Source: JAAZPT01 sp964544955 (GTDB lineage: Bacteria > Bacillota > Clostridia > Christensenellales > Aristaeellaceae). Taken from it: 64,000 nt of DNA. Of this stretch, positions 52,804 through 61,086 are shown piece after piece. Location of the stretch: NCBI GenBank assembly GCA_964544955.1, contig CAZJEB010000007.1, forward strand, positions 1 through 64,000, in the 5' to 3' direction. The notes under the pieces were generated by a model, which worked only from the letters and a program-made list of their open reading frames with translations, searched no databases and was not told the DNA's origin. The position numbers were made by a program, and so were the translations under genes. Numbering within the stretch: position 1 is the stretch's first letter; each line of letters begins with the position of its first letter.

Positions 52804-54036
52804 TTAAATTGTTAAGTCATCATCATCCATATCAAAATCAACATCATCGGATTCCATTATGAATGAAGTTGGAGTGTAATTATCGTATTGGCTTTCTGCT
52901 GTATATGTTTGCATAGGTATTGTGCCAACCATATCATCAAGCTCGATAGCCTGGGATTGTGACTTAATATCTATCCTCCAACCAGTTAGTTTGGCTGCTA
53001 ACCTTGCGTTTTGCCCTTCTTTACCTATAGCAAGGGAAAGTTGATTATCTGGCACTACTACCCTACAAGCTTTCTCCTCATCTGCAATAAAAACTGTTAA
53101 CACATGGGCAGGGTTAAGCGAGTTTGCTATAAATTCAGCAGGGTTTTCACTCCATTTGATAATATCTATTTTTTCATTGCGAATTTCTTCAACAACGCTA
53201 TCAACCCTTGCACCTCTTGGCCCAACACAAGCGCCAACTGGATCTATTGCTGGAACTGTGGAATGAACCGCAATTTTTGTTCTACTTCCCGCTTCCCTTG
53301 CTATGCTTTTTATTTGAACAACACCAGTTGCTATTTCAGGAACTTCGTTTTCAAAAAGCCTTTTTACTAAACCAGGATGTGCACGACTAACCTTTATTGT
53401 TGGAGCATGCCTATTATCATTTCTACCAATATTATTCACTGTTAATAAATATACTTTTATATGTTCATCAATTGTAAAAACTTCGCCTGGAATGCATTCA
53501 CTTCTTTCAAGCAATCCTTCTGTTTTACCTAGTTCTAAATGAACACCCTTTGCATCTTCACCCATAACAACGGCTGTAAGAATATCGTTTTCTTTTTCAG
53601 TATACTCTTGCGCTATCCTACCGTTTTCGGTTTCCCTTAGTTTTTGCGTTATAACTTGTTTTGCTGTTTGAGCCGCAGTTCTTAAAAAACTAATGGGTGT
53701 TACATCAACTTCTACAATATCGCCTGGAAGATAATACTTTTTAAGCTTTATAGCATCTTCTAAGGATATTTGGTTAACAGCATCCTCAACTTCTTCCGTT
53801 ACAATTTTATATGCAATAACCTGTATTTCACCAGTTTTTTGATCTATACGGGCTTTATAGTTTTTTGGAACCTCTTCTTCACCAGAGTTTTTACGATAAG
53901 CCGCTTCAAGGGCTCTTTCAATTGTGGAAAGCATTTCTAATTCATCGATGCCTTTTTCATGGGATATAGCCCTTATTGCATCAACTATTTGAGCTTTTCT
54001 TTCCCTCTCGTTTTTACTGTTTTTCGCAGTTTTCAT
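52804..54036 (-). CDS. nusA: Transcription termination/antitermination protein NusA
   Basis: A 410-residue RNA polymerase-binding factor. N-terminal NusA_N domain (about 10-130), an S1 domain (ENDILTAVVMGEDAKGVHLELGKTEGLL...), and KH1/KH2 (VQIKSIAREAGSRTKIAVHS, DPVGACVGPRGARV, LSLAIGKEGQNARLAAKLTGWRIDI). The tail after 375 is short and ends in an Asp-rich stretch. No C-terminal acidic repeats of the E. coli type are present. It lies 10 nt after rimP. Confidence 0.96.
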   Translation of the reverse strand: MKTAKNSKNERERKAQIVDAIRAISHEKGIDELEMLSTIERALEAAYRKNSGEEEVPKNYKARIDQKTGEIQVIAYKIVTEEVEDAVNQISLEDAIKLKKYYLPGDIVEVDVTPISFLRTAAQTAKQVITQKLRETENGRIAQEYTEKENDILTAVVMGEDAKGVHLELGKTEGLLERSECIPGEVFTIDEHIKVYLLTVNNIGRNDNRHAPTIKVSRAHPGLVKRLFENEVPEIATGVVQIKSIAREAGSRTKIAVHSTVPAIDPVGACVGPRGARVDSVVEEIRNEKIDIIKWSENPAEFIANSLNPAHVLTVFIADEEKACRVVVPDNQLSLAIGKEGQNARLAAKLTGWRIDIKSQSQAIELDDMVGTIPMQTYTAESQYDNYTPTSFIMESDDVDFDMDDDDLTI

Positions 54037-54046
54037 TTTTAAACTC

Positions 54047-54562
54047 CTATTCTAAATTTAAATCAAGGGATTGAACTTCAGTTTCAACATCAATAACTGG
54101 TTTAATAATTGCAATGTCTTCCCTTTTAATATCTATGTTATTATTTTGAATGCTTAATGTAACAAAATTATCATTAAAATCAACAATATTGCCTTGAATT
54201 GTTTTTGAACCATCTATCTTTGCATAAAGCTTTACCTCTACCAATTCCCCTGCAAAGCGTTCAAAATCTTTATAGTTTTTTATAGGTCTATCCGCACCTA
54301 AAGAAGAAACTTCCAAATAATCATAATCATATTTTTCTACTTTTAATTGCAGTGCTTTATGAAAAAGCTCACAATCATCAAGGCTTATACCTTCTGGCTT
54401 ATCTATAAAAACTGTAAGCACTACACCACGTACTTCCCTTTCCCACGTGGCCTCTACAAACTCTATGCCTGTATCATTAGCAATTGAATTGCAGATTTTA
54501 TCAACTTCTTCCCTTGTTTTTTTATCAACAACGGGGCTTAATTTTATAGTTTTTTTTGCCAT
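54047..54562 (-). CDS. rimP: Ribosome maturation factor RimP
   Basis: A 171-residue factor for 30S assembly, the first gene of the nusA-infB operon. Typical segments: EFVEATWEREVRGVVLTVFIDKPEGISLDDCELFHKAL and the C-terminal Sm-like domain with VEVKLYAKIDGSKTIQG. AGGAG precedes the ATG. The gene follows a structured leader of about 220 nt. Confidence 0.94.
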   Translation of the reverse strand: MAKKTIKLSPVVDKKTREEVDKICNSIANDTGIEFVEATWEREVRGVVLTVFIDKPEGISLDDCELFHKALQLKVEKYDYDYLEVSSLGADRPIKNYKDFERFAGELVEVKLYAKIDGSKTIQGNIVDFNDNFVTLSIQNNNIDIKREDIAIIKPVIDVETEVQSLDLNLE

Positions 54563-54785
54563 TATTACTCCTAATTAAATGCATACAAAAAGAGTGTTAT
54601 TATCACTTATTGCATTTATTTACAAAAAATAAGCCTACAAGCTTAGCTATTTTAGCCACTTGTATATGCTTTTTATTTTCGCAAATTGACAGCAAGCAAT
54701 GACACTCTTTTATTATGCAAACCCTTCTTTCTTTAAGGTAGATATATTTTTAAAAAATGCTATAGTCGTAACACAACTATAACTA
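54563..54785 (-). ncRNA. Structured leader of the rimP-nusA-infB operon (uncharacterised element)
   Basis: Read on the - strand. An 8-bp hairpin (54783-54759) is followed by a run of T. Next, 54719-54702 and 54597-54580 form a long-range stem: 10 perfect pairs, a 3x3 internal loop, then 5 perfect pairs, enclosing 104 nt. Inside, a compound hairpin (about 54673-54624) ends in a T run and resembles a terminator. The 3' arm of the closing stem ends about 7 nt before the rimP ribosome site. The layout suggests a regulatory RNA, possibly an attenuator. Its 140-bp core could instead be a small inverted-repeat element. Confidence 0.55.
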
Positions 54786-54790
54786 CTGTT

Positions 54791-54819
54791 ATATTATCAT
54801 ATCAAACTAATTAATACAA
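54791..54819 (-). promoter_or_regulatory. Predicted rimP operon promoter
   Basis: On the - strand TTGTAT (54819-54814), 17-nt spacer, TAATAT (54796-54791) preceded by TGA (extended -10). Confidence 0.5.
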
Positions 54820-54874
54820 GTGTTTTTTGCTTATTTTTCAATATTTTGTAGGTTTTTTAATATTGTTTCAGTGT

Positions 54875-54903
54875 TTGAAAAGCAAAGCTCAAAGTTGTAT
54901 AAT
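54875..54903 (+). promoter_or_regulatory. Predicted murI promoter
   Basis: TTGAAA (54875-54880), 17-nt spacer, perfect TATAAT (54898-54903). The start of transcription near 54910 leaves a leader of about 15 nt. Confidence 0.75.
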
Positions 54904-54924
54904 AAGATAGTGGAGGTGCTTTTT

Positions 54925-55722
54925 GTGAGCAATAAACCAATTGGTATATTCGATAGCGGAATGGGCGGAATAAGTGTTTTGGCTGAAGCTGCTAATTTAA
55001 TGCCCTATGAAAATTTTATATATATAGGTGATACTGCTTTTGCCCCTTACGGTGTAAAGCCAGTAGAGTTAGTTTTAGAAAGATCCATAACTATAAGTGA
55101 AAAATTAATAAACCACGGCTGTAAAGCTATACTTATTGCTTGTAATACAGCATCTAGCGTTGCAGCAAAACATTTAAGAAATAACTACAAATTACCTATT
55201 GTTGCTATGGAACCCGCATTAAAACCCGCATCACTTCTAAACCCAGAAAAATTAGTGTTGGTGTTAGCAACTAATATTACACTTAATTTGGAAAAATTTA
55301 AAATTTTAATGGATAAATACGGCAATAACGCTATACCTATACCTTGCCCAGAATTAGTTGAATTTGTTGAAGGTTTTAACTTTGATAAAGAGAAGGTAAG
55401 GGCTTATTTGAATAATATTTTTAATAATTTCAACTTAGATAGTATTGGTGCTGTTGTGCTTGGTTGCACACATTTTATATTCGTAAAAAACTTAATAAAA
55501 GAAATATTGCCAAATAATATTAAAATATTAGATGGCAATTTGGGCACTGTTAAAGAATTACAAAGACGTTTAAACGCCCACAATTTGTTAAATACATATA
55601 AGAAGAAACCTTATATAAAAATTATATCATCATCAGAAAACCCTAAAGAAATATTAAATATGGAAAAAATGTTTGAAGTAGCCTTTAACAAACAAGACTA
55701 TTTTGCTGTTGAAAATATGTAA
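54925..55722 (+). CDS. murI: Glutamate racemase
   Basis: A 265-residue cytosolic enzyme making D-glutamate for peptidoglycan. IGIFDSGMGGISVL (about 6-19), the first catalytic cysteine in ACNTASS, and the second in VLGCTHF. The longest frame opens at 54820, upstream of its own promoter. GGAGG 8 nt before a GTG at 54925 sets the start (product begins MSNKPIGIFDSG). The 3' end overlaps the convergent YhhN gene by 25 nt. Confidence 0.95.
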   Translation: MSNKPIGIFDSGMGGISVLAEAANLMPYENFIYIGDTAFAPYGVKPVELVLERSITISEKLINHGCKAILIACNTASSVAAKHLRNNYKLPIVAMEPALKPASLLNPEKLVLVLATNITLNLEKFKILMDKYGNNAIPIPCPELVEFVEGFNFDKEKVRAYLNNIFNNFNLDSIGAVVLGCTHFIFVKNLIKEILPNNIKILDGNLGTVKELQRRLNAHNLLNTYKKKPYIKIISSSENPKEILNMEKMFEVAFNKQDYFAVENM

Positions 55723-56393
55723 CTGAACAATGCAGAACATGCAATAATAAACTGACCAATATAATAAAAAGATATGCTTACCCTTTCCTTTAATTTATTT
55801 GTTGGGAAAAGTAGATTTATTACAAGGGTAATATCAGAAACAACAAAGAAGCTTATACCAATGCTTAAAAGGATATGGATATTATTAGGGTTTATATAAG
55901 TAACTGTATACACTAGTGACAATAATGTAATAAGCATTAATCCATATAGAATAAATGGAATAGCCAAAATTTTCTTTTTTGGATCATATAAATTTAGCAA
56001 TTGTTCTTTTAGTTTATATACTATTAATAAAACGATAGAGGCTACAGCTATAAAAAATATAACAAACAATTTTATGTTTAGTTCTAAACCTAGAAGTAAG
56101 CATAAATAAAATATGTGCCCAAGCGCAAACAATATTGTGCCCCCAAGAAAGTTATAGCAAATTGCTATATCAGCTATAACACAAATAATTAAAGCTATTA
56201 ATATGTTTGTTGTATAAATGTTTTGAAATTTTAAATAAGCATAAGCTGCAACTGCAATAGATACTAACATGCTGGTTATTTTTAAAAATATTGTTTTGAC
56301 ACCATTATTAGAAACAAATAGTTGGTTAACATAAATTGGTGCAAAAAATAGAAGTATTAAGCCTGCTAGCAAAATTAAAATAATATATAACAT
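55698..56393 (-). CDS. YhhN/TMEM86 family membrane protein (lysoplasmalogenase-like)
   Basis: A 231-residue protein with about eight membrane segments. Family motifs: LKITSM (KxTS), DIAICY, FALGHIFY (GHxxY), FFVVSDITL (SD) and YYIGQFIIA. Characterised members hydrolyse the vinyl-ether bond of lysoplasmalogens, lipids found in many anaerobic clostridia. It has its own candidate promoter and overlaps murI tail to tail. Confidence 0.85.
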   Translation of the reverse strand: MLYIILILLAGLILLFFAPIYVNQLFVSNNGVKTIFLKITSMLVSIAVAAYAYLKFQNIYTTNILIALIICVIADIAICYNFLGGTILFALGHIFYLCLLLGLELNIKLFVIFFIAVASIVLLIVYKLKEQLLNLYDPKKKILAIPFILYGLMLITLLSLVYTVTYINPNNIHILLSIGISFFVVSDITLVINLLFPTNKLKERVSISFYYIGQFIIACSALFSYIFSTAK

Positions 56394-56418
56394 TATTACT
56401 CCTTAAGGTTTTTATTAT

Positions 56419-56446
56419 ATTATATTTGATAATAATAAAAATACAA
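56419..56446 (-). promoter_or_regulatory. Predicted promoter of the YhhN gene
   Basis: On the - strand TTGTAT (56446-56441), 16-nt spacer, TATAAT (56424-56419). A second TATAAT overlaps at 56419-56414. Confidence 0.5.
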
Positions 56447-56497
56447 TAGTTAAATATTTATATTATATTAAAATATGTTTCAAAATTAATTTAAACA

Positions 56498-56525
56498 TTT
56501 ACAATACTTTAAAATATGATATAAT
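56498..56525 (+). promoter_or_regulatory. Predicted promoter of the N/Q-rich membrane protein gene
   Basis: TTTACA (56498-56503), 16-nt spacer, TATAAT (56520-56525) preceded by TGA (extended -10). The 13-nt palindrome CCTATATTATAGG (about 56554-56566) overlaps the ribosome site region. Confidence 0.6.
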
Positions 56526-56575
56526 AAAGTTTGCACATTGTTAACTTTAAGTGCCTATATTATAGGAGGATATAC

Positions 56576-58180
56576 ATGAATAACGGACAACGTCCTCAAT
56601 ACACAAGCAACCCCACATTTAACCAAAAGAAGAAATCTTCATTTTGGCAAAAAAAGAATAACGATAAATCAAATATTCCTGTTAATCAGTTTAACCAAGC
56701 TAATGTAGCAAATAATATGAACTTTGGCCAAGTACCGAATACACCATTTCAAGGTAATACGCCACACATACCACAAAACAATCCCCAATTTGCTCAGCAG
56801 CCTTTTAACCAAGCACCACCTCAAGCAAACCAAAGTATTAACAGAGCTCCATTAGTTTATAATGCAAATACATATTCCCAGTTTAACCAAAACACTCAAA
56901 CTCCAAACCAAAATATGTATAACCCACAAGCTAGTTTTAACCCTATGCCCAATCAGGGAAATCAAGGTGCTTTTTATAACGGTTACAACCAGCCTGTTGC
57001 GCCACAATTTAGCCAACAAACACACAATCAATTTGGCCAACAATTTGCCAACAACCAACGATATAACTTTACACAAAGATACCCTCAAAACAACAACGAA
57101 AATTTTGCAAATGCAAAAAAACGTACATCTGCAAACATTCAATCAAATAATGCTAGTATTAATGCTCCAAAAGCTGCAAAAAGTAATTGGCATTTTCAAA
57201 GTTTTGCTAAAACATTATTTGAGTGGTTTAGAAAACCAGCTAACATGTCGTTGCTTTGTTTGTTTGTATTTTTACCAATATTGTTTTTATTAGCATTATC
57301 TGTGCATGAAACTGTATTTAAATTTGCATTTATAATAGGTGCAATTATCGCTTTAATTTGGCTATTTTGGAAAAAGCCTTATAGCGATGGTGTAAGGTTG
57401 ACAATGACAGTTACCTATGGTGCTTTAATGCTAATAATAGCAATAAACCTTATAACTGGAATACAACCCGGGCAAACCAACGTAAGCAGGCCAAACACTG
57501 CAAGTAGTACGCAAACCCCTGAAGAAACACCAGCACCTCAAGCACAACCAACAGTTGCTGCAGTTGCATCAACGGAGTTACAAGAGGGTGAAAAAACTGC
57601 ATCTCAACAACGATTTGAAATGTTTATGGAATATTGGAAAATTGGAAAAATTGATGAAATGGCTACTTTAGTTGCGCCCTCATGGGCATCATCACAAAGT
57701 TCACCAACACAAGCGCTATTCAATATATTATCCAATAGAAGGCCTACAGAATACACAATTGAAAACATTAGTGGAACAGATGCAGATCAAGCCTTAACAG
57801 TTACTTTAAGAGCAAGCATAAACAAATTTACAAGCGATGAACTAGAGGTTATGCGATATCAAATAATTATGTTAAAAGAAAATGGAATTTGGTATATTGA
57901 CCCATCATCCCTTGCTACAAAAATAAAAGAAGAAACTCCTGACCCAAACGCTACACCTGCACCAACAGAACAACCAAGAACCACTGTAACCCCTAAACCC
58001 GACGGCAACACAAAACTTTATTACAACAGCAGTGGTGGTAGTTATTACCATGTTGACCCTGAGTGTGCTAGGGTAGCAAAAAAATATTTGCCTTTATCCC
58101 CTTTCCTTTACAGCGAACTTAGTAGCGCTCCATTTAACAAACTATTACCTTGTTTAGAATGCGGAGCACCTACAAATTAA
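56576..58180 (+). CDS. Asn/Gln-rich membrane protein with C-terminal HxC...CxxC domain
   Basis: A 534-residue protein of unknown function. Residues 1-200 are low-complexity (Asn, Gln, Pro, Phe, Tyr) and should be disordered, probably cytosolic. Three membrane segments follow (about 224-242, 247-266, 274-296). A Thr/Pro/Ala-rich linker (about 300-345) leads to a folded domain (about 350-455, RFEMFMEYWKIGKIDEMATL...MLKENGIWYIDPSS) resembling small NTF2-like/DUF4878-type domains. A second Pro/Thr linker leads to a C-terminal domain with HVDPEC and CLECG, perhaps a zinc site. GGAGG precedes the ATG at 56576. Confidence 0.75.
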   Translation: MNNGQRPQYTSNPTFNQKKKSSFWQKKNNDKSNIPVNQFNQANVANNMNFGQVPNTPFQGNTPHIPQNNPQFAQQPFNQAPPQANQSINRAPLVYNANTYSQFNQNTQTPNQNMYNPQASFNPMPNQGNQGAFYNGYNQPVAPQFSQQTHNQFGQQFANNQRYNFTQRYPQNNNENFANAKKRTSANIQSNNASINAPKAAKSNWHFQSFAKTLFEWFRKPANMSLLCLFVFLPILFLLALSVHETVFKFAFIIGAIIALIWLFWKKPYSDGVRLTMTVTYGALMLIIAINLITGIQPGQTNVSRPNTASSTQTPEETPAPQAQPTVAAVASTELQEGEKTASQQRFEMFMEYWKIGKIDEMATLVAPSWASSQSSPTQALFNILSNRRPTEYTIENISGTDADQALTVTLRASINKFTSDELEVMRYQIIMLKENGIWYIDPSSLATKIKEETPDPNATPAPTEQPRTTVTPKPDGNTKLYYNSSGGSYYHVDPECARVAKKYLPLSPFLYSELSSAPFNKLLPCLECGAPTN

Positions 58181-58185
58181 AAAAC

Positions 58186-58219
58186 AAAAAACTTTGCACT
58201 AAATGTGCAAAGTTTTTTT
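58186..58219. terminator. Bidirectional terminator between the N/Q-rich protein and Lgt-like genes
   Basis: Arms 58187-58199 and 58205-58217 pair around a 5-nt loop, with A and T runs at the ends. The Lgt-like stop codon lies at its edge. Confidence 0.85.
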
Positions 58220-59176
58220 ATTATCACTATTGTAAAGTATCTTTAAAATGTAAGATGAAAGCCCCATCAATATTATGCATATTATTGTAAACAACACATA
58301 GTTTCGCGCAAAATCACTTATACCAAACATATTTAGTTCTAAGTTCAATCGGCCATCCAATATGAATTCCATAGCCATACCAGATGCTAATAAAAGAACA
58401 AAAGCAATAGGTGCAACTATTGATAGCGAAGTTTTTATATTATTTTTCTTTAGCTTGTTTAATATTATAATTGATACAATAACCGGCATTGAAAATGCAA
58501 ATATCTGTTGAGCATGAACAAAGAGCAACATCATATGTCCATCATTGCGTATGCTTTCCATTATTATCTGAGTTCCCCCATATAATATAAAAAACAACCA
58601 AGTAATGTATTGATACCTTTGATTTGATTTACTATATATTTTAACGAATATAAAAATTAATGTTACTGCAATTATTAAAGCAATTAATGCTTCAATATTA
58701 TACACTGCTATGCTTGAAAATCCCCAATCATCTTTAATAACAAATATTCCAGTAGCATCCTCTCCAAGAGACTTGCCTATACCTACATTTGTAAACCTTT
58801 CAGCAAGCCTAATAATTGTAATAAAAATACCCATTGATGCAAAAGAAGCATCCTTAAGCTTAACGAAATCATTAGGGTAAGGTTTGATAATTTTTAGAGT
58901 TAACAATAAACCTAAAAATAAACCAGTTAAAGAAAAACCTCCATCCCACATAGCAAACATTGCACGAGGGTTTTCTATTTCAAATATATAATAAGCATAA
59001 TTCACTATTACATATAATATTCTTGAAGAAAACAAACAAATTACCGATGCTATTGTACTAAATAAAAGGATTGTTGTAGTGTTTTCCTTTGACAGCAGTT
59101 TTACTAAAATAAAATATACCGCAATTGCTAAAGCTAAGCATATTCCATATGAGTTAAAGTTTAATGAACTAAACAT
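58199..59176 (-). CDS. Divergent Lgt-like (prolipoprotein diacylglyceryl transferase fold) membrane protein
   Basis: A 325-residue protein with about 8-9 membrane segments. It follows Lgt in MWDGGFSLTGLFLGLLL (76-92), VYNIEALIAL, and LYGGTQIIMESIRNDGH, then FVHAQQIFAF. The essential His of Lgt (HGG motif) is Thr84 here. In the R-x-x-N signature, Arg123 is kept but Asn is Glu126 (RLAERFTN). A housekeeping Lgt role is therefore unlikely, and a different lipid substrate or no catalysis is possible. It is third in a group with a phosphodiester glycosidase and an epimerase-like protein. Confidence 0.75.
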   Translation of the reverse strand: MFSSLNFNSYGICLALAIAVYFILVKLLSKENTTTILLFSTIASVICLFSSRILYVIVNYAYYIFEIENPRAMFAMWDGGFSLTGLFLGLLLTLKIIKPYPNDFVKLKDASFASMGIFITIIRLAERFTNVGIGKSLGEDATGIFVIKDDWGFSSIAVYNIEALIALIIAVTLIFIFVKIYSKSNQRYQYITWLFFILYGGTQIIMESIRNDGHMMLLFVHAQQIFAFSMPVIVSIIILNKLKKNNIKTSLSIVAPIAFVLLLASGMAMEFILDGRLNLELNMFGISDFARNYVLFTIICIILMGLSSYILKILYNSDNKKTLHI

Positions 59177-59185
59177 ATATACCCC

Positions 59186-60181
59186 TTAATTTAATACTGC
59201 AGATGCAAAGTATATTATATCTGTTATTGATCTTTCGTTATCAACACTTTTTGTACTATAAAGGGAGTCTTTAAAATATAGTGCTGCTGAATTGCCACCA
59301 TCTAGATTGTAAGCTTGTATGCTTCCAAGTTCTTTCATTAAATGAGAAAATTGAGTTAAATCCATACCTTCACTATCATTTAGCCTTCCATCAACTACAA
59401 CTAAAGCATACTTTAATGGGCCTAATTGCGCTATACCTGCCCTTGGGTTTTTATAATGTGGTGCAAATTGATATTTATCTGGTATTTTTTGAACTTGCCC
59501 ATCTATAACCAACGCAGGGCCAAAGCAAAAGCCATTTACTATTTCTTTTGTTTGTAACAATTCTTTAATTTGACTTGCCTGTTCTTCTTTTCCATGAGTT
59601 ATTATATGAAAATCACCCATAGCATCTATTAATAGAAAGTCTAAATTATCGCTAGTTTTTTTACGATATACTTCACCTTGCCTAACAATGAAGCCACTTT
59701 GTACTTGCGTGTAAAAATCACCATTTACTGCAACTAGAGCATTAAACTTGGGTGCAAGTTCACTTGTTTTTAAACCCCTTTTACTACCAAGCTCGCCTGC
59801 TAAACCAGTTCTTAATTGTGAAGGATCTGCAATTTCAATATATGCCACATGATAATCACAATCATCAAACCTACCATGTTCCATTTTTACTTTTATAGTT
59901 GGATCCTCGTATGAGTTTTCCGTAAAGTTTTCAGCAATAGGTTCTCTCCCCTGTTTTTCATCCAACGGTATGGGTAAAACTACTTCTGCTGTGCCAAAGC
60001 TTCCTTCTGCATTTGCTTTAACCACAAATAAGTCTTCAAATTTAAATGAAAAATCATCAACTTCATTCATATACTTATTTTTAGCTTCAGGCAATATTTC
60101 TGGTGATGGAATATATAATGCAACAAAAAGCAAAAATGCAAGCATATAAATGCCCAAAATAATATTTAAAGTTTTTTTCAT
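59186..60181 (-). CDS. Phosphodiester glycosidase family (NAGPA domain) exoprotein
   Basis: A 331-residue protein with an N-terminal hydrophobic signal or anchor (about 4-22) and an external NAGPA/DUF2233 domain (about 110-328). Key segments: ALVAVNGDFYT, GFIVRQGEVYR, NPRAGIAQLGPLKYALVVVDGR, AYNLDGGNSAALYF. Relatives remove GlcNAc from phosphodiesters, and bacterial members act on wall teichoic acids or sugar phosphodiesters. It lies between the TIM-barrel and Lgt-like genes with gaps of 9-13 nt, so an envelope polymer is a plausible substrate. Confidence 0.88.
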   Translation of the reverse strand: MKKTLNIILGIYMLAFLLFVALYIPSPEILPEAKNKYMNEVDDFSFKFEDLFVVKANAEGSFGTAEVVLPIPLDEKQGREPIAENFTENSYEDPTIKVKMEHGRFDDCDYHVAYIEIADPSQLRTGLAGELGSKRGLKTSELAPKFNALVAVNGDFYTQVQSGFIVRQGEVYRKKTSDNLDFLLIDAMGDFHIITHGKEEQASQIKELLQTKEIVNGFCFGPALVIDGQVQKIPDKYQFAPHYKNPRAGIAQLGPLKYALVVVDGRLNDSEGMDLTQFSHLMKELGSIQAYNLDGGNSAALYFKDSLYSTKSVDNERSITDIIYFASAVLN

Positions 60182-60194
60182 ATTTCCTCCGAAA

Positions 60195-61001
60195 TCAAAG
60201 TGACTTCATATAGTTAATAAAGTTATCTAATACAATACCAGGTTCTTCAAGGCTAAGATCCCAACGTTTTACCCACTCTAAAGAGAAAAATCCGTCATAA
60301 TTATTTTCTTTTAAAATATTGTAAGAATCTATAATCGGAATATCCCCCAAGCCTGGTAAAACATATTTGTACTTGCCATTTTCAAGCAAAACGCCATCCT
60401 TAGCATGAACATGCTTAATCCACTGTTTTAGGTTACTGTATGTTTGTGATGCTGTTTCATGCATAAACCTATATGGGTGATGAATATCCCATAACACATT
60501 AACATTACTATGATTAATATCTTGCATAAGTTTTGCAAATTTTTCGCTATCAGACCAAACTCCATGGGTTTCTAATAAAATAGTTCTGCCCTGTGCCTTT
60601 GCCATATCACCCAAAAACATAGCTTGTTCTATAATATAAGGAATATCAATTTCTCCTTTAACCTCTGGAACTGCTTCTGCTGCCATAACCCTTATATAGG
60701 GCACATTCATTTTTTTAGCCAAATCAACATATGCATTAATTTCGTTATGCATATATTCTTCATCGCCTTTTACATTTATACAGCAGTCACTTGTTAAGCA
60801 TGGTATTTTTAAATTTAAGCTATTTAAGCGAGATAATGTTTCTACTAATTTATCATCACTAAATTCTGGAACTGAAGGAACAGATATATCTTTACCAACG
60901 CCACGGACTTCAATGCCATCGTAGCCCAAATCTGCCGCTGTGCTAACAATTTCATTCCAGCCCCACCTTGGGCAACTTAATGTAGAAAAACTCAATTTCA
61001 T
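60195..61001 (-). CDS. Sugar phosphate isomerase/epimerase-like TIM barrel protein
   Basis: A 268-residue cytosolic protein of the AP-endonuclease-2/xylose-isomerase-like family. Features: KLSFSTLSCPRWGWNEIVSTAADLGYDGIEVRG at the N-terminus, ILLETHG, NVLWDIHHPYRF and HVHAKDG with likely metal ligands, and the terminal FSLEWVKRW. The substrate is unknown. AAGGTGG precedes the ATG at 61001 by about 9 nt. An ATG at 61010 is directly adjacent to the ribosome site and therefore unlikely. First gene of the three-gene - strand group. Confidence 0.88.
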   Translation of the reverse strand: MKLSFSTLSCPRWGWNEIVSTAADLGYDGIEVRGVGKDISVPSVPEFSDDKLVETLSRLNSLNLKIPCLTSDCCINVKGDEEYMHNEINAYVDLAKKMNVPYIRVMAAEAVPEVKGEIDIPYIIEQAMFLGDMAKAQGRTILLETHGVWSDSEKFAKLMQDINHSNVNVLWDIHHPYRFMHETASQTYSNLKQWIKHVHAKDGVLLENGKYKYVLPGLGDIPIIDSYNILKENNYDGFFSLEWVKRWDLSLEEPGIVLDNFINYMKSL

Positions 61002-61035
61002 AAAATTCATCCACCTTCAAAAATTATGTGTTTTA

Positions 61036-61064
61036 TTGCATAACACTGGCTATTATGGTATCAT
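61036..61064 (+). promoter_or_regulatory. Predicted promoter of the CapA-like gene
   Basis: TTGCAT (61036-61041), 17-nt spacer, TATCAT (61059-61064) preceded by TGG (extended -10). Confidence 0.55.
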
Positions 61065-61086
61065 GTTACAAGCCTAAGGTCAAGGT

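Noticed and set aside
54580..54719. MITE-like element with 18-bp inverted ends
   Set aside because: No target-site duplication flanks it, and the position directly before the ribosome site favours a leader RNA. Other copies could not be searched exhaustively by eye, so it stays an alternative.
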